Assembly: GCF_026168105.1 (NCBI RefSeq)
Contig: NZ_LBMW01000012.1
Coordinates: 1 to 64,000, forward strand
Length of the DNA: 64,000 bases
Origin: Streptomyces hygroscopicus
GTDB lineage: Bacteria > Actinomycetota > Actinomycetes > Streptomycetales > Streptomycetaceae
Reading direction: 5' to 3'
The notes beneath the pieces are model-generated. The model searched no databases. It had not been told where the DNA came from and saw only the letters and a program-made list of their open reading frames with translations. How positions within the stretch are numbered: the stretch's first letter is position 1; the number at the start of each line of letters is the position of its first letter. The position numbers and the translations under genes were made by a program. Shown here one piece after another: positions 37,272 to 46,650 of the stretch.

Positions 37272-37625
37272 GTCCGCACCCCCTGAAGACGTCAGCTGTG
37301 CTTCCACTGTAGGCGCGCTCCCTCCCGGTGGCAGGGCCTGCGCGAGCGCGAGGACCTCGTGTCGCACGGACCTTCGGCCGGGCGTACCGCCCCCGGCCGG
37401 ACATCGCTTCGTGCCGTCCCGGCCCCGCGGTCCTTCGCGGTCGCACCCGTCGCACCCCTGGCGGGTACGGAGGACGCCCGCCGCCCCGGCCGGGGGCGTT
37501 CCACGGAACGCGGCGGGCGGACGCCGTGGCACGGGCAGGGGAGCGAGCCGCCCGCCGCACGGGCGACGATCCGCACTCCGGACAGGAACGATCGAGTATC
37601 TGCGCGCCCCGTAGGGTGGTCGCCC
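37272..37625. promoter_or_regulatory. Structured 354-bp divergent intergenic region
   Basis: No gene is supported here. Two notable foldable elements occur. At 37373-37401 there is a 10-bp stem with one wobble around CGGCCGGG/CCCGGCCG. At 37475-37519 a perfect 10-bp outer stem CGCCCGCCGC/GCGGCGGGCG encloses CCCGGCCGGG and GTTCC-AC-GGAAC, a possible three-way junction. It should hold the promoters of the HExxH gene (minus) and chorismate mutase (plus). Confidence 0.5.
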
Positions 37626-37976
37626 ATGACCACCCGCCACAACGCGACCGGAGACATCGACCCGGCCGTCCGCGCCGAACTCGCCCGGCTGCGTGACAGC
37701 ATCGACAACATCGACGCCGCCGTCGTCCACATGCTCGCCGAACGCTTCAAGTGCACGCAGCAGGTCGGCCACCTCAAGGCCGCGCACCAGCTGCCGCCCG
37801 CCGACCCGGCCCGCGAGGCCGCCCAGATCGCCCGGCTGCGCCGGCTCGCCGAGAACGCCAAGCTCGACCCCGCGTTCGCGGAAAAACTGCTGAATTTCAT
37901 CGTCGCCGAGGTCATCCGCCACCACGAGCGCATCGCCGAGGGCGCCACGGCCGTCCCCGACGCCCCGGGGGAGTGA
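37626..37976 (+). CDS. Chorismate mutase, AroQ type
   Basis: A 116-residue all-helical enzyme that turns chorismate into prephenate for Phe/Tyr synthesis. The AroQ pattern is visible: LRDSIDNIDAAVVHMLAERF with the first helix, then KCTQQVGHLKAAHQLPPADP carrying the active-site Arg/Lys-type residues, and FAEKLLNFIVAEVIRHHERI in the last helix. The ATG at 37626 fits the family. An in-frame N-terminal extension to 37359 is low-complexity and unlikely to be translated. It is a stand-alone gene. Stand-alone AroQ enzymes in actinobacteria can depend on partner DAHP synthase. Confidence 0.88.
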   Translation: MTTRHNATGDIDPAVRAELARLRDSIDNIDAAVVHMLAERFKCTQQVGHLKAAHQLPPADPAREAAQIARLRRLAENAKLDPAFAEKLLNFIVAEVIRHHERIAEGATAVPDAPGE

Positions 37977-38136
37977 CATCCGGCCGCCGGCCGGGCATCC
38001 TGCGCTGAACGCTCCGCGCCGGGCCGGCGGACGCACCGTGACCGGGCCGGGCGAGTGACTCTTTGTCAGGTCAAAGGAACGTGCGGTAGGACGGTTCGGG
38101 CATAAGCTGGTTGCCCAAGCGAGGGGACGTCGGACC

Positions 38137-38694
38137 ATGCCGTCTGATGCCAAGATCCTCATCGTCGACGACCATGAGGGCACGCTCTACGCGCTGGAGA
38201 GCGCCCTGGCCCCGCTGGGCCACCGGCTGACCCGTGCCACCAGCGGCGACGCCGCGCTCAAGGAGGTCCTGCGCGGCCAGATCGGGCTTCTGCTCCTCGA
38301 TGTGCGCATGCCCAAGGTGAGCGGTCTCGATGTCGTGCGCTACATGCGGCGGGTGGAACAGACACAGCACATTCCGATCATCCTGCTCACCGGCTTCGGA
38401 CCCGATGCGGAACTCACCGTGGCCGCTTTCGGCCTCGGTGTCGCCGACCTCATGATGAAACCGGTGGACCCCTGGGCCCTGCGCACCAAGGTCCGTTACC
38501 TCTACGACGCCCACCAGCGCTCCCAGGCCCTGGAAGAGGAAGTGCGCACCCTGCGCGCACGCCTCGGGAAGCATCCCGCACCCCCGGTCCGCGCCCTGCC
38601 CCACCCGGACGCGCGCGTTCCGGCCCAGCGGGAGGACTTCGCCCAGGGACCGGCCCGCGAAACCACCTCGCCGCAGGGCGAGAGACGGACATAG
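38137..38694 (+). CDS. Orphan response regulator (receiver domain, no output domain)
   Basis: A 185-residue protein. Residues 1-125 are a CheY-like receiver: ILIVDDHEGT with the acidic pair, the phospho-acceptor Asp in LLLLDVRMPKVSGLDV, Thr in ILLTGFGPD and Lys in DLMMKPVDPW. The rest (126-185) begins as a likely coiled coil (AHQRSQALEEEVRTLRARLG), then a Pro/Arg-rich tail with no DNA-binding domain. No histidine kinase is adjacent. It may act by protein contact, through the coiled coil. Confidence 0.85.
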   Translation: MPSDAKILIVDDHEGTLYALESALAPLGHRLTRATSGDAALKEVLRGQIGLLLLDVRMPKVSGLDVVRYMRRVEQTQHIPIILLTGFGPDAELTVAAFGLGVADLMMKPVDPWALRTKVRYLYDAHQRSQALEEEVRTLRARLGKHPAPPVRALPHPDARVPAQREDFAQGPARETTSPQGERRT

Positions 38695-38741
38695 GGCTTG
38701 TACCGGACCGCCCCTGTGCCCTGCCGACGGCATCAGGCAGC

Positions 38742-41273
38742 ATGTCCCTCATGTCCGTACTGACGCGCGACGAAGCGCAGACCCGTGCCCGGCTCCTCGA
38801 CGTCCACCGTTACGAGATCGCCCTCGATCTCGCCCGTGGCGAGAAGACCTTCGACTCCCGCACCGTCATCCGCTTCACGGCCCGCGCCGCCGCGGACACC
38901 TTCGTCGAGGTAAAGCCCGCCGAACTGCGCTCGGCCACCCTGGACGGACAGCCCCTCGACCCCGGGACCCTCGCCGAGGACCGGCTGCCGCTCAAGGGCC
39001 TCACCGAGGGCGAGCACGAACTGCGCATCGACGCCGTCATGCGCTACTCGCACACCGGCGAGGGCATGCACCGTTTCACCGACCCCACCGACGGCGAGAC
39101 GTACGTCTACACCCAGATGTTCATGGACGACGTCCAGCGCGTCTTCGCCGCCTTCGACCAGCCCGACCTCAAGGCCGTCTTCGACCTGACCGTGACGGCG
39201 CCCGAGGGCTGGAGCGTCCTCGCCAACGGCATCACCACCCACGAGGAGGACGGCACCTGGCGGGCCGCCACCACCCCGCTCATCTCCACCTACCTGGTCG
39301 CCGTCGCCGCCGGCCCCTGGCACTCCGTGCGCACCGAACACCGCGGGCTGCCCTTCGGCGTCCACTGCCGCCGCTCGCTCGCCCCTCACCTCGACGCCGA
39401 CGCGGACGAACTCTTCGAGATCACCCGCCAGTGCTTCGACCGCTATCACGAGAAGTTCGAGGAGCCCTACCCCTTCGACTCCTACGACCAGGCGTTCGTC
39501 CCCGAGTTCAACGCCGGGGCGATGGAGAACCCCGGTCTCGTCACCTTCCGCGACGAGTTCGTCTACCGTTCCGCGGTCACCGACACCCAGCGCCAGACCC
39601 GCGCCATGGTCATCGCCCACGAGATGGCCCACATGTGGTTCGGCGACCTCGTCACCCTGCGCTGGTGGGACGACATCTGGCTGAACGAGTCGTTCGCCGA
39701 GTACATGGGTTACCAGACCCTCACCGAGGCCACCCGCTTCACCGACACCTGGACCGACTTCGGCGTCGCCCGCAAGTCCTGGGGCTACGACGCCGACCAG
39801 CGGCCCTCCACCCACCCCGTGGCCCCCGAAGCGGTCGACGACACCGCCTCCGCGCTCCTCAACTTCGACGGCATCTCCTACGCCAAGGGCGCCTCCGCGC
39901 TGCGGCAACTGGTGGCCTGGCTCGGCGAGAAGGACTTCCTCGCCGGCATCAACAGCCACTTCGCCCGCCACCGCTTCGGCAACGCCACCCTCGCCGACTT
40001 CATCGACTCCCTCGCCGACGCCACCGATCGCGACGTGCACGCCTGGGCCGACTCCTGGCTGCGCACCACCGGCGTCGACACCCTCACCCCGCAGCTCACC
40101 CAGGCCGAAGACGGCACCTGCTCCCTCACCGTCGGGCACGACGGCAGTCGCCCGCACCGCATCGCCGTCGGCCTCTACGACCAGAACCTCGCCGACGACG
40201 GCACCCTCACCCTGCGCGAACGCCTCGACCTGGACATCCCGCAGAGCGCGCCGCAGCCTCTCGGCAAACGCCCCGCCCTGCTCCTGCTCAACGACGGCGA
40301 CCTCACCTACGCCAAGGTCCGCTTCGACCCCGGGTCCTTCGAGACGGTACGCGGAGCCCTGTCCGGCCTGCCCGAACCGCTCACCCGCGCGGTCGTGTGG
40401 AACGCCCTGCGGGATGCCGTACGCGACGGCCAACTCCCCGCCACCGCCTACCTGGAGACCGCCCGCACCCACCTGCCGCACGAGAGGGACCTGGCCCTCG
40501 TCGAAGGCGTCCTGGCCTTCGCCTCCGCCCATATCGCCGACCGCTATCTGCCCTCCCCCAAGCTCTCGACCCCGCTCGAGCAGGGAGGTAACCCCATCGA
40601 CCGGCCCGCCGCGCTCGCCGGCCTCACCCACATCTGCCGTGACCTCATCCGCCGCACCGAGGACGGTTCCCACCCGGGACTGCGCCTGATCGCCGTACGC
40701 CACTTCATCGACGCCGCCGCCCACCCCGACACCATCGCCGCCTGGCTCGCCGACGGCACCGTGCCCGGCGGTCCCGAGCTCGATCCCGAACTGCGCTGGC
40801 GCATCCTCGGCCGCCTCGCCGTCCTCGGCGCCGTGGACGAGCGGGCGATCGCCGAGGAGCTCGACCGCGACCCCAGCGCCACCGGCCAGGAAGGCGCCGC
40901 CCGCTGCCGTGCCGCGCTGCCCGACCCCGCCGCCAAGCGGGAGGCCTGGGAGGCGATGTTCGCCACCGACGACCTCTCCAACTACCTGTTCACCGCGACC
41001 GCGCAGGGCTTCTGGCAGCCCGAACAGGCCGATCTCGTCGAGGAGTACGTCGACCGCTACTGGACCGACGCCCCCGCCGTCGCCGCCCGCCGCGGCCCCG
41101 CCATCGCCTCCGCCGCGGGCCGCTGGGCCTTCCCCCGCTACGCCGTCACCGCGAACACCCTCCTCCGTGGCGAACAGTGCCTGCGCGAGGCGGACCCCGT
41201 CCCCGCCCTGCGCCGCAGGCTCGTCGACGAACTCGACGACCTGGGGCGGGCGTTGCGCATCCGCGAGGCGTAG
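38742..41273 (+). CDS. pepN: Aminopeptidase N, M1 family
   Basis: An 843-residue zinc exopeptidase. The substrate-anchoring GAMEN motif is in FNAGAMENPGLVTF, and the zinc site is HEMAH in VIAHEMAHMWFGDLV, with the third ligand Glu in IWLNESFAEYMGY. Peptide N-terminus recognition and a long C-terminal helical domain (from about residue 440) follow the Streptomyces PepN layout. ATG 38742 and ATG 38751 are both possible. Neither has a strong ribosome site. It is cytosolic with no signal. A strong terminator follows. Confidence 0.94.
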   Translation: MSLMSVLTRDEAQTRARLLDVHRYEIALDLARGEKTFDSRTVIRFTARAAADTFVEVKPAELRSATLDGQPLDPGTLAEDRLPLKGLTEGEHELRIDAVMRYSHTGEGMHRFTDPTDGETYVYTQMFMDDVQRVFAAFDQPDLKAVFDLTVTAPEGWSVLANGITTHEEDGTWRAATTPLISTYLVAVAAGPWHSVRTEHRGLPFGVHCRRSLAPHLDADADELFEITRQCFDRYHEKFEEPYPFDSYDQAFVPEFNAGAMENPGLVTFRDEFVYRSAVTDTQRQTRAMVIAHEMAHMWFGDLVTLRWWDDIWLNESFAEYMGYQTLTEATRFTDTWTDFGVARKSWGYDADQRPSTHPVAPEAVDDTASALLNFDGISYAKGASALRQLVAWLGEKDFLAGINSHFARHRFGNATLADFIDSLADATDRDVHAWADSWLRTTGVDTLTPQLTQAEDGTCSLTVGHDGSRPHRIAVGLYDQNLADDGTLTLRERLDLDIPQSAPQPLGKRPALLLLNDGDLTYAKVRFDPGSFETVRGALSGLPEPLTRAVVWNALRDAVRDGQLPATAYLETARTHLPHERDLALVEGVLAFASAHIADRYLPSPKLSTPLEQGGNPIDRPAALAGLTHICRDLIRRTEDGSHPGLRLIAVRHFIDAAAHPDTIAAWLADGTVPGGPELDPELRWRILGRLAVLGAVDERAIAEELDRDPSATGQEGAARCRAALPDPAAKREAWEAMFATDDLSNYLFTATAQGFWQPEQADLVEEYVDRYWTDAPAVAARRGPAIASAAGRWAFPRYAVTANTLLRGEQCLREADPVPALRRRLVDELDDLGRALRIREA

Positions 41274-41279
41274 CCTCCC

Positions 41280-41320
41280 CGTCGGCCCGTGCCCGGTCCG
41301 TCACCGGGCGCAGGCCGACG
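41280..41320 (+). terminator. pepN terminator
   Basis: An 8-bp stem CGTCGGCC/GGCCGACG, a symmetric 3x3 internal loop, then a 7-bp stem GCCCGGT/ACCGGGC with a 5-nt loop. It starts six bases after the pepN stop. Confidence 0.85.
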
Positions 41321-41465
41321 GCGCATACGTCCCCCATATCTCACGCCGCACCTACTTGCTGCGGCAGTACCCCCTTTCGGGTCGGATCGTCGTTCTCCGC
41401 GGGCGGGCAGAACCTCCGTGCATGCAGGCTTTGATTCCCCTTGACGCGCGCTTGGAGGACGTCCC

Positions 41466-42821
41466 ATGAGCTTGCCGCCCCTCGCCTCAGGACCCGAAGG
41501 CCCCGGCGCCCTGCGGCCTTTGCTCGAGACGGTCCTCGGCGCCCTGGAACAGGGCGCACGGGCGCGCGGGGGACCACTGCCCGCGGGCGGCCCCGAAGCG
41601 GTCGCCGCCCGGGTGCGTGCCGCCGTCGGCGACGTACTGCCCCCGGAGGGCGACCCGGATGCCCTACGAGCTCTCGTCCACACCGTCGCCGAGGGCGCCG
41701 CCGACCCCGCCGACCCACTGTGCGCCGCCCATCTGCACTGCCCGCCGCTCGCCGTCGCCACCGCCGCCGACCTCGCCGCCAGCGCCCTCAACCCCTCCCT
41801 GGACTCCTGGGACCAGGCCCCGGCCGCCTCCGAGCTCGAAGCCCTGGTCACCCGGACCCTCGCCCAGGAGGCCGGCGCCGCCGACGCGCTGATCACCACG
41901 GGCGGCACCGAGTCCAACCAGCTGGCCCTCCTCCTTGCCCGCGAAGCCCACGGCGGCGTCCGGCTCGTGTGCGGATCCCATGCCCACCACTCCCTGACCC
42001 GCGCCGCCTGGCTCCTCGGCATGCCCGAACCGGTGGTCGTCCCCGCCCCGGACGGCACCCTGGACCCCGCCGCGCTCAAGGCGGTCCTCACCGAGCTGAG
42101 GGGCCCCCTGATCGTCGCCGCCGGCGCGGGCACCACCGACGCGGGGCTCATCGACCCCCTGCCCGAGATCGCAGACCTGTGCGCCGCCCATGGCGCCCGC
42201 CTGCACATCGACGCGGCGTACGGAGGCGGCCTGCTCTTCACCGACCTTCACCGTCCCAAGCTCACCGGCCTCGAACGCGCCCACACGGTCACGCTCGATC
42301 TGCACAAACTCGGCTGGCAGCCCGTCGCCGCCGGCCTCCTCGCCGTCCACGACCCCCGCGACTTGCGCGCATTGCGGCAGCACGCCGACTACCTCAATGC
42401 GGACGACGACATCGAGGCGGGCCTGCCCGACCTCCTCGGCCGCTCCCCGCGCACCAGCCGACGCCCCGACGTCCTCAAGATCGCCGTCACGCTCAAGACG
42501 CTCGGCCGCACCGGACTCGGCACCCTCGTCGACCGCGTCTGTGCCCGCGCACAGGAGTTCGCCGACCTCGTCCTGGCCCACCCCGCCTTCGAGCTGCACG
42601 CCCCGCCGACCATCAGCACCGTCCTGTTCCGGCCGGTCGGGGCATCCGACGACACCGTCGCCGCCGTCCGCCGCACCCTCCTCCAGGACGGCCGCGCCGT
42701 CCTCGGCCGTGCCCGGCTCGGCGGCCGTCTCTGGCTCAAGGCCACCCTCCTCAACCCGCACGGCCGCCCCGGCGACCTGGCCACACTCCTGAACCTGGTG
42801 GAAGGAAGCACGCCCCGATGA
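41466..42821 (+). CDS. PLP-dependent group II decarboxylase (siderophore-type lysine/ornithine decarboxylase)
   Basis: A 451-residue PLP enzyme of the glutamate/DOPA/diaminobutyrate decarboxylase fold. HLHCPPLAVATAADLAASAL is the substrate-side block, TTGGTESNQLALLLAR the phosphate loop, LHIDAAYGGGLLF carries the PLP Asp, and the Schiff-base lysine is in LDLHKLGWQPVAAG. It is coupled by ATGA to an N-hydroxylase gene, the arrangement of desA-desB. It should decarboxylate lysine, ornithine or a related diamine precursor. GGAGG lies six bases before the ATG. No acyltransferase or synthetase follows. Confidence 0.87.
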   Translation: MSLPPLASGPEGPGALRPLLETVLGALEQGARARGGPLPAGGPEAVAARVRAAVGDVLPPEGDPDALRALVHTVAEGAADPADPLCAAHLHCPPLAVATAADLAASALNPSLDSWDQAPAASELEALVTRTLAQEAGAADALITTGGTESNQLALLLAREAHGGVRLVCGSHAHHSLTRAAWLLGMPEPVVVPAPDGTLDPAALKAVLTELRGPLIVAAGAGTTDAGLIDPLPEIADLCAAHGARLHIDAAYGGGLLFTDLHRPKLTGLERAHTVTLDLHKLGWQPVAAGLLAVHDPRDLRALRQHADYLNADDDIEAGLPDLLGRSPRTSRRPDVLKIAVTLKTLGRTGLGTLVDRVCARAQEFADLVLAHPAFELHAPPTISTVLFRPVGASDDTVAAVRRTLLQDGRAVLGRARLGGRLWLKATLLNPHGRPGDLATLLNLVEGSTPR

Positions 42822-44227
42822 CCCACCTTTCACACCCCGAGCCCGAAGAGCCCCGTGACCTGGTCGGCATCGGAATCGGCCCGTTCAACCTCTCCCTCGC
42901 CGCCCTCGCCAACCCCCTCGCCGAACTCGACACCGCCTTCTACGAACAGCGCCCCGGCTTCGACTGGCACCCGGGCCTCCTCATCGACGGTGCGACCCTC
43001 CAAGTTCCCTTCCTGGCCGACCTGGTGACCCTCGCAGACCCCGCGAGTCCCTGGTCGTTCCTGAACTACCTGAAGACCTGTGACCGCCTGTTCCCCTTCT
43101 ACTTCGCCGAGCGCTTCCACATCCACCGCGCCGAGTACGACGCCTACTGCCGCTGGGTCGCCGGCAACCTCCCCGGAGTCCATTTCGGCCACCAGGTCGA
43201 CGCCGTCCGCTGGAGGGCCGAAAGCGACGTCTTCGAGGTCGACTTCACCCGGCTCGGCACGGACGGCGAGGCCGAGGCGCTCGGCCGTACGTACACGCGC
43301 AACATCGTCCTCGGCGTCGGCACCGAACCGTATGTGCCCGAACCGCTGGCGCACCTCGCCGAAGCACCCGGCGTGCCCGTCATCCACGCCGCGGACTACC
43401 TCCGCCACCGCGAGGCACTCCTCGCCGCCGACCACATCACCGTCGTCGGCGCGGGCCAGTCCGGCGCCGAGGTGTTCCTCGACCTCCTCCGCCACCGCCC
43501 CGTCGGCCGGGAGAGGATCCACTGGCTCGCCCGTACCGAAGCCTTCGCGCCGATGGAGTACTCCAAGCTCGGCCTGGAGCACTTCACCCCCGACTACACC
43601 CGCTACTTCCATGCCCTCGCCGAGCCCGTGCGCGACCGCCTCCTGGCCGCCCAGTGGCAGCTCCACAAGGGCATCGACGCCGGGACCATCGCCGCCATCC
43701 ACGACGAGCTCTACCGGCGCACCCTCCACGGCGGCTGGCCCGACGCCGTCCTCACCCCCGGCGTCCGCGTCCGCGCCGCCGGGTGCCTCGCCACCACCAA
43801 GATCGAACTCCATCTCGAACACACCCAGCAGGCCGCCCGGACCCGCCTCACCACCGGTGCCGTTGTGCTCGCCACCGGCTACCGCGAACGCCCTCTCGGC
43901 CGTCTCCTCGCCGGACTCGACCCCTATCTGCGCCGCGACGACAGCGAGCGGCCCTGCATCGACGACCAGTTCCGCATGGTCCTCGATCCATGTGTCACCG
44001 GCTCCGTCTACGTCCAGAACGCCGAACTGCACACCCATGGCGTCGGCGCCCCCGACCTCGGCCTCGCCGCCTGGCGCAGCGCCGCGATCCTCAACTCGCT
44101 CACCGGCAAGGAGCCCTACCCGATGCCCCGGCGGACGGCCTTCACCACCTTCGGACTCCACGAGCCGGACCACATTCCGCCCGCCCGACGGTCCCAGGTC
44201 CTCGCTCCGCTCATCGACGGACGGTAA
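42818..44227 (+). CDS. L-lysine/ornithine N-monooxygenase (SidA/IucD/PvdA family)
   Basis: A 469-residue FAD/NADPH N-hydroxylase. The FAD loop is GIGIGPFNLSLAALA, and the family block is DWHPGLLIDGATLQVPFLAD followed by SPWSFLNYLK. NADPH binding is VVGAGQSGAEVFLDLL and the late signature VVLATGYRERPL. It would hydroxylate the diamine made by the upstream decarboxylase, giving the N-hydroxy group used in hydroxamate siderophores. The upstream gene's TGA overlaps its ATG. No DesC/DesD-type genes follow. Confidence 0.9.
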   Translation: MTHLSHPEPEEPRDLVGIGIGPFNLSLAALANPLAELDTAFYEQRPGFDWHPGLLIDGATLQVPFLADLVTLADPASPWSFLNYLKTCDRLFPFYFAERFHIHRAEYDAYCRWVAGNLPGVHFGHQVDAVRWRAESDVFEVDFTRLGTDGEAEALGRTYTRNIVLGVGTEPYVPEPLAHLAEAPGVPVIHAADYLRHREALLAADHITVVGAGQSGAEVFLDLLRHRPVGRERIHWLARTEAFAPMEYSKLGLEHFTPDYTRYFHALAEPVRDRLLAAQWQLHKGIDAGTIAAIHDELYRRTLHGGWPDAVLTPGVRVRAAGCLATTKIELHLEHTQQAARTRLTTGAVVLATGYRERPLGRLLAGLDPYLRRDDSERPCIDDQFRMVLDPCVTGSVYVQNAELHTHGVGAPDLGLAAWRSAAILNSLTGKEPYPMPRRTAFTTFGLHEPDHIPPARRSQVLAPLIDGR

Positions 44228-44273
44228 GGAAGCCGCTCTGACCTTCGGGGGCGTCGGTGACAGAGTGGGAGGT

Positions 44274-44984
44274 ATGAACTCCAGCCCCGTGGAACCCCGG
44301 CCGCCCGCCTACGGCACTCCCGACGCGCCGCGCATCGCCGTCCGAGGAGAGGCCCATCTCGAAGTCGACCCCGAGATCGCCCGCATCGGTGTCACGGTCA
44401 CCGCCCGCGGCACCGACCGCCGCGCCGCCCTGGACGACCTCACCCGCCGCAATGCCGGGGCCCTCGACCTCATCAAGTCCTACGGGGAGGCGGTCGAGAG
44501 GCTGGAGACCGGAGCCCTCTCGATCAGTCCCGAGCTGACGCAACGCGGCCGCGGCGAACGCGTGCGCGCCTATCACGGCCTGGTCCACATCACCGCCGAA
44601 CTCACCGACTTCACCGCACTGGGCGAACTCGCCACCCGCCTCGCCGACCTCGAGCTCACCCGCGTCGACGGCCCCTGGTGGGCCCTGCGCCCCGACTCAC
44701 CCGCCCACCGTGCGGCCAGGCAGCAGGCCGTGCGCGAGGCGGTGCAGCGTGCCCGTGAATACGCCGAGGCGCTCGGCACCACCCTCACGGCGCTCGTCGA
44801 GCTCGCCGACACCGGTGCCGGGGGCGCCCAGACGTACGGATACGGAGCCCGGTCCTTGGCCCGGCCCGCCGGCTCCGCGGCGGACGCCGTCGGCGGCAGC
44901 GCCCCCATGGACCTGGAACCCCAGCGGCAGGACGTTCGCGCCGAGGTGAACGCACAATTCACCATGGCGCCGCCCCGGCTGTAG
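44274..44984 (+). CDS. SIMPL (DUF541) domain protein
   Basis: A 236-residue protein with one SIMPL/DUF541 domain from about residue 20: APRIAVRGEAHLEVDPEIAR, VTVTARGTDRRAALDDLTRR, and DGPWWALRPDSPAHRAARQQ. The end QDVRAEVNAQFTM is typical of the domain. No signal peptide is visible, so it is probably cytosolic. GGGAGGT precedes the ATG. The family makes beta-barrel oligomers and its role is unclear. It lies 46 bp after the N-hydroxylase and could share its transcript. Confidence 0.85.
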   Translation: MNSSPVEPRPPAYGTPDAPRIAVRGEAHLEVDPEIARIGVTVTARGTDRRAALDDLTRRNAGALDLIKSYGEAVERLETGALSISPELTQRGRGERVRAYHGLVHITAELTDFTALGELATRLADLELTRVDGPWWALRPDSPAHRAARQQAVREAVQRAREYAEALGTTLTALVELADTGAGGAQTYGYGARSLARPAGSAADAVGGSAPMDLEPQRQDVRAEVNAQFTMAPPRL

Positions 44985-44993
44985 TGATCCCGT

Positions 44994-45021
44994 CCCGCAT
45001 CCGTGGTCGCGGCAATGCGGG
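44994..45021 (+). terminator. Hairpin after the SIMPL gene
   Basis: A 7-bp perfect stem (CCCGCAT / ATGCGGG) with a 14-nt loop starts nine bases after the stop. The following 150 bp are less GC-rich and presumably hold the pyk promoter. Confidence 0.5.
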
Positions 45022-45175
45022 GCGTGTTCCGGTCACGCCTGAAATTCTCTCCGGGATGCTCATCGGAGCGCGTCACCGCACAATTCAATACTTGTCAATA
45101 ACGCTTCATGCAAAGGTTGTTGAGTGGTCATGCGGGACCAATTCTCTACCGGCCGGTAAGGCCTAGGCTCGGAGC

Positions 45176-46612
45176 ATGCGCCGAGCAAAGATCGTTTGTA
45201 CTCTGGGCCCCGCAACCGACTCGTACGACCAGATCAAGGCATTGGTCGAAGCCGGAATGGATGTCGCCCGCTTCAACCTCAGCCACGGCAGCTATGCCGA
45301 ACACGAGGAGCGCTGTCGTCGCGTGCGAAAGGCCTCCGACGAGACCGGCCGCAGTGTGGGAATCCTCGCGGATCTTCAGGGCCCGAAGATCCGCCTCGGC
45401 CGATTCACCGAAGGGCCCGTACTCCTTGAACGCGGGGACACCTTCACGATCACCGTCGAGGAAGGCGTCGAAGGCGGCCGCCAGATCTGCGGAACCACCT
45501 ACGCCGGACTGGCCGCCGATGTCACTGCGGGTGAACGCATCCTCGTCGACGACGGCAAGGTCACCCTCGAGGTCACCTCCGTCGAGGGCCCCCGCGTCCA
45601 CACCCTCGTCGTCGAGGGCGGCATGGTCTCCGACCACAAGGGCCTCAACCTCCCCGGCGTCGCCGTCTCCGTCCCCGCGCTCTCCAAGAAGGACGAGGCC
45701 GACCTCCGCTGGGCCCTGAGCACCGGCTTCGACGTCATCGCCCTCTCCTTCGTCCGCAGCGGCAAGGACATCAAGGATGTCCACCGCATCATGGACGAGG
45801 AGGGCCGCCGTCTGCCGGTGATCGCCAAGGTGGAGAAGCCGCAGGCCGTCGAGAACATCGACGAGATCGTGGCGGCGTTCGACGGCATCATGGTGGCGCG
45901 CGGCGACCTGGGCGTCGAGATGCCCCTGGAGCAGGTCCCGATCGTCCAGAAGCGCGCGATCAAGCTCGCCAAGCGCAATGCCAAGCCGGTCATCGTCGCC
46001 ACACAGATGCTCGACTCCATGGTGGACAACTCGCGCCCGACCAGGGCGGAGGCCTCGGACGTGGCGAACGCGGTGATCGACGGCACGGACGCGGTGATGC
46101 TGTCGGGGGAGACCAGCGTCGGCAACTACCCCGTCGAAACGGTCAGGACGATGGCCCGCATCGTCGAGGCGGCGGAGGAGGACATCCTCGCCAAGGGCCT
46201 GCCGCCGCTGACCGAGAGCAACAAGCCGCGCACCCAGGGCGGGGCGGTCGCCCGCGCGGCGGCGGAGATCGGCGACTTCCTCGGTGCCAGGTTCCTGGTC
46301 GCCTTCACCCAGTCCGGTGACACCGCCCGTCGCCTCTCCCGCTACCGCTCCCCGATCCCGCTCCTCGCCTTCACCCCCATGCCGGCCACACGCTCCCAGC
46401 TCAACCTCACCTGGGGCGTGGAGACGTTCCTGGGCCCGCACGTCGACTCCACCGACGCGATGGTCGACCAGGTCGACGAGCTGCTGCTGAAGTACGGACG
46501 CTGTGAGCGGGGCGACATCGTTGTGATCACGGCGGGCTCCCCGCCCGGCGTCCCGGGCTCGACGAACCTGGTGCGGGTGCACCACATCGGGGAGGACGAC
46601 AGCCCCCGGTAG
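45176..46612 (+). CDS. pyk: Pyruvate kinase
   Basis: A 478-residue glycolytic enzyme that makes pyruvate and ATP from PEP. MRRAKIVCTLGPATDSYDQI starts the barrel. The ADP/Mg site is visible in GILADLQGPKIRLGRF. The catalytic signature is VIAKVEKPQAVENIDEI, with IMVARGDLGVEMPLEQVPI and KPVIVATQMLDSMVDN after it. The C-terminal allosteric domain (from about residue 345) is complete. ATG 45176 has a weak CGGAGC site. Streptomyces often carry two pyk genes, and this is one of them. Confidence 0.96.
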   Translation: MRRAKIVCTLGPATDSYDQIKALVEAGMDVARFNLSHGSYAEHEERCRRVRKASDETGRSVGILADLQGPKIRLGRFTEGPVLLERGDTFTITVEEGVEGGRQICGTTYAGLAADVTAGERILVDDGKVTLEVTSVEGPRVHTLVVEGGMVSDHKGLNLPGVAVSVPALSKKDEADLRWALSTGFDVIALSFVRSGKDIKDVHRIMDEEGRRLPVIAKVEKPQAVENIDEIVAAFDGIMVARGDLGVEMPLEQVPIVQKRAIKLAKRNAKPVIVATQMLDSMVDNSRPTRAEASDVANAVIDGTDAVMLSGETSVGNYPVETVRTMARIVEAAEEDILAKGLPPLTESNKPRTQGGAVARAAAEIGDFLGARFLVAFTQSGDTARRLSRYRSPIPLLAFTPMPATRSQLNLTWGVETFLGPHVDSTDAMVDQVDELLLKYGRCERGDIVVITAGSPPGVPGSTNLVRVHHIGEDDSPR

Positions 46613-46650
46613 ATCACCCCGGGTCACCGGGTGTGACCCTGTGCAACGGA

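Noticed and set aside
37359..37625. N-terminal extension of chorismate mutase
   Set aside because: Low-complexity Arg/Pro/Gly sequence with no homology expected for AroQ. The ATG at 37626 gives the normal family length.
36375..38183. 602-codon version of the HExxH protein
   Set aside because: The extra N-terminal 300 codons run antisense to chorismate mutase and have no protein features. A ribosome site supports 37271.
41274..41465. Iron box in front of the siderophore-type gene pair
   Set aside because: No segment resembling TTAGGTTAGGCTAACCT is visible. Only the pepN terminator and a normal ribosome site are seen.
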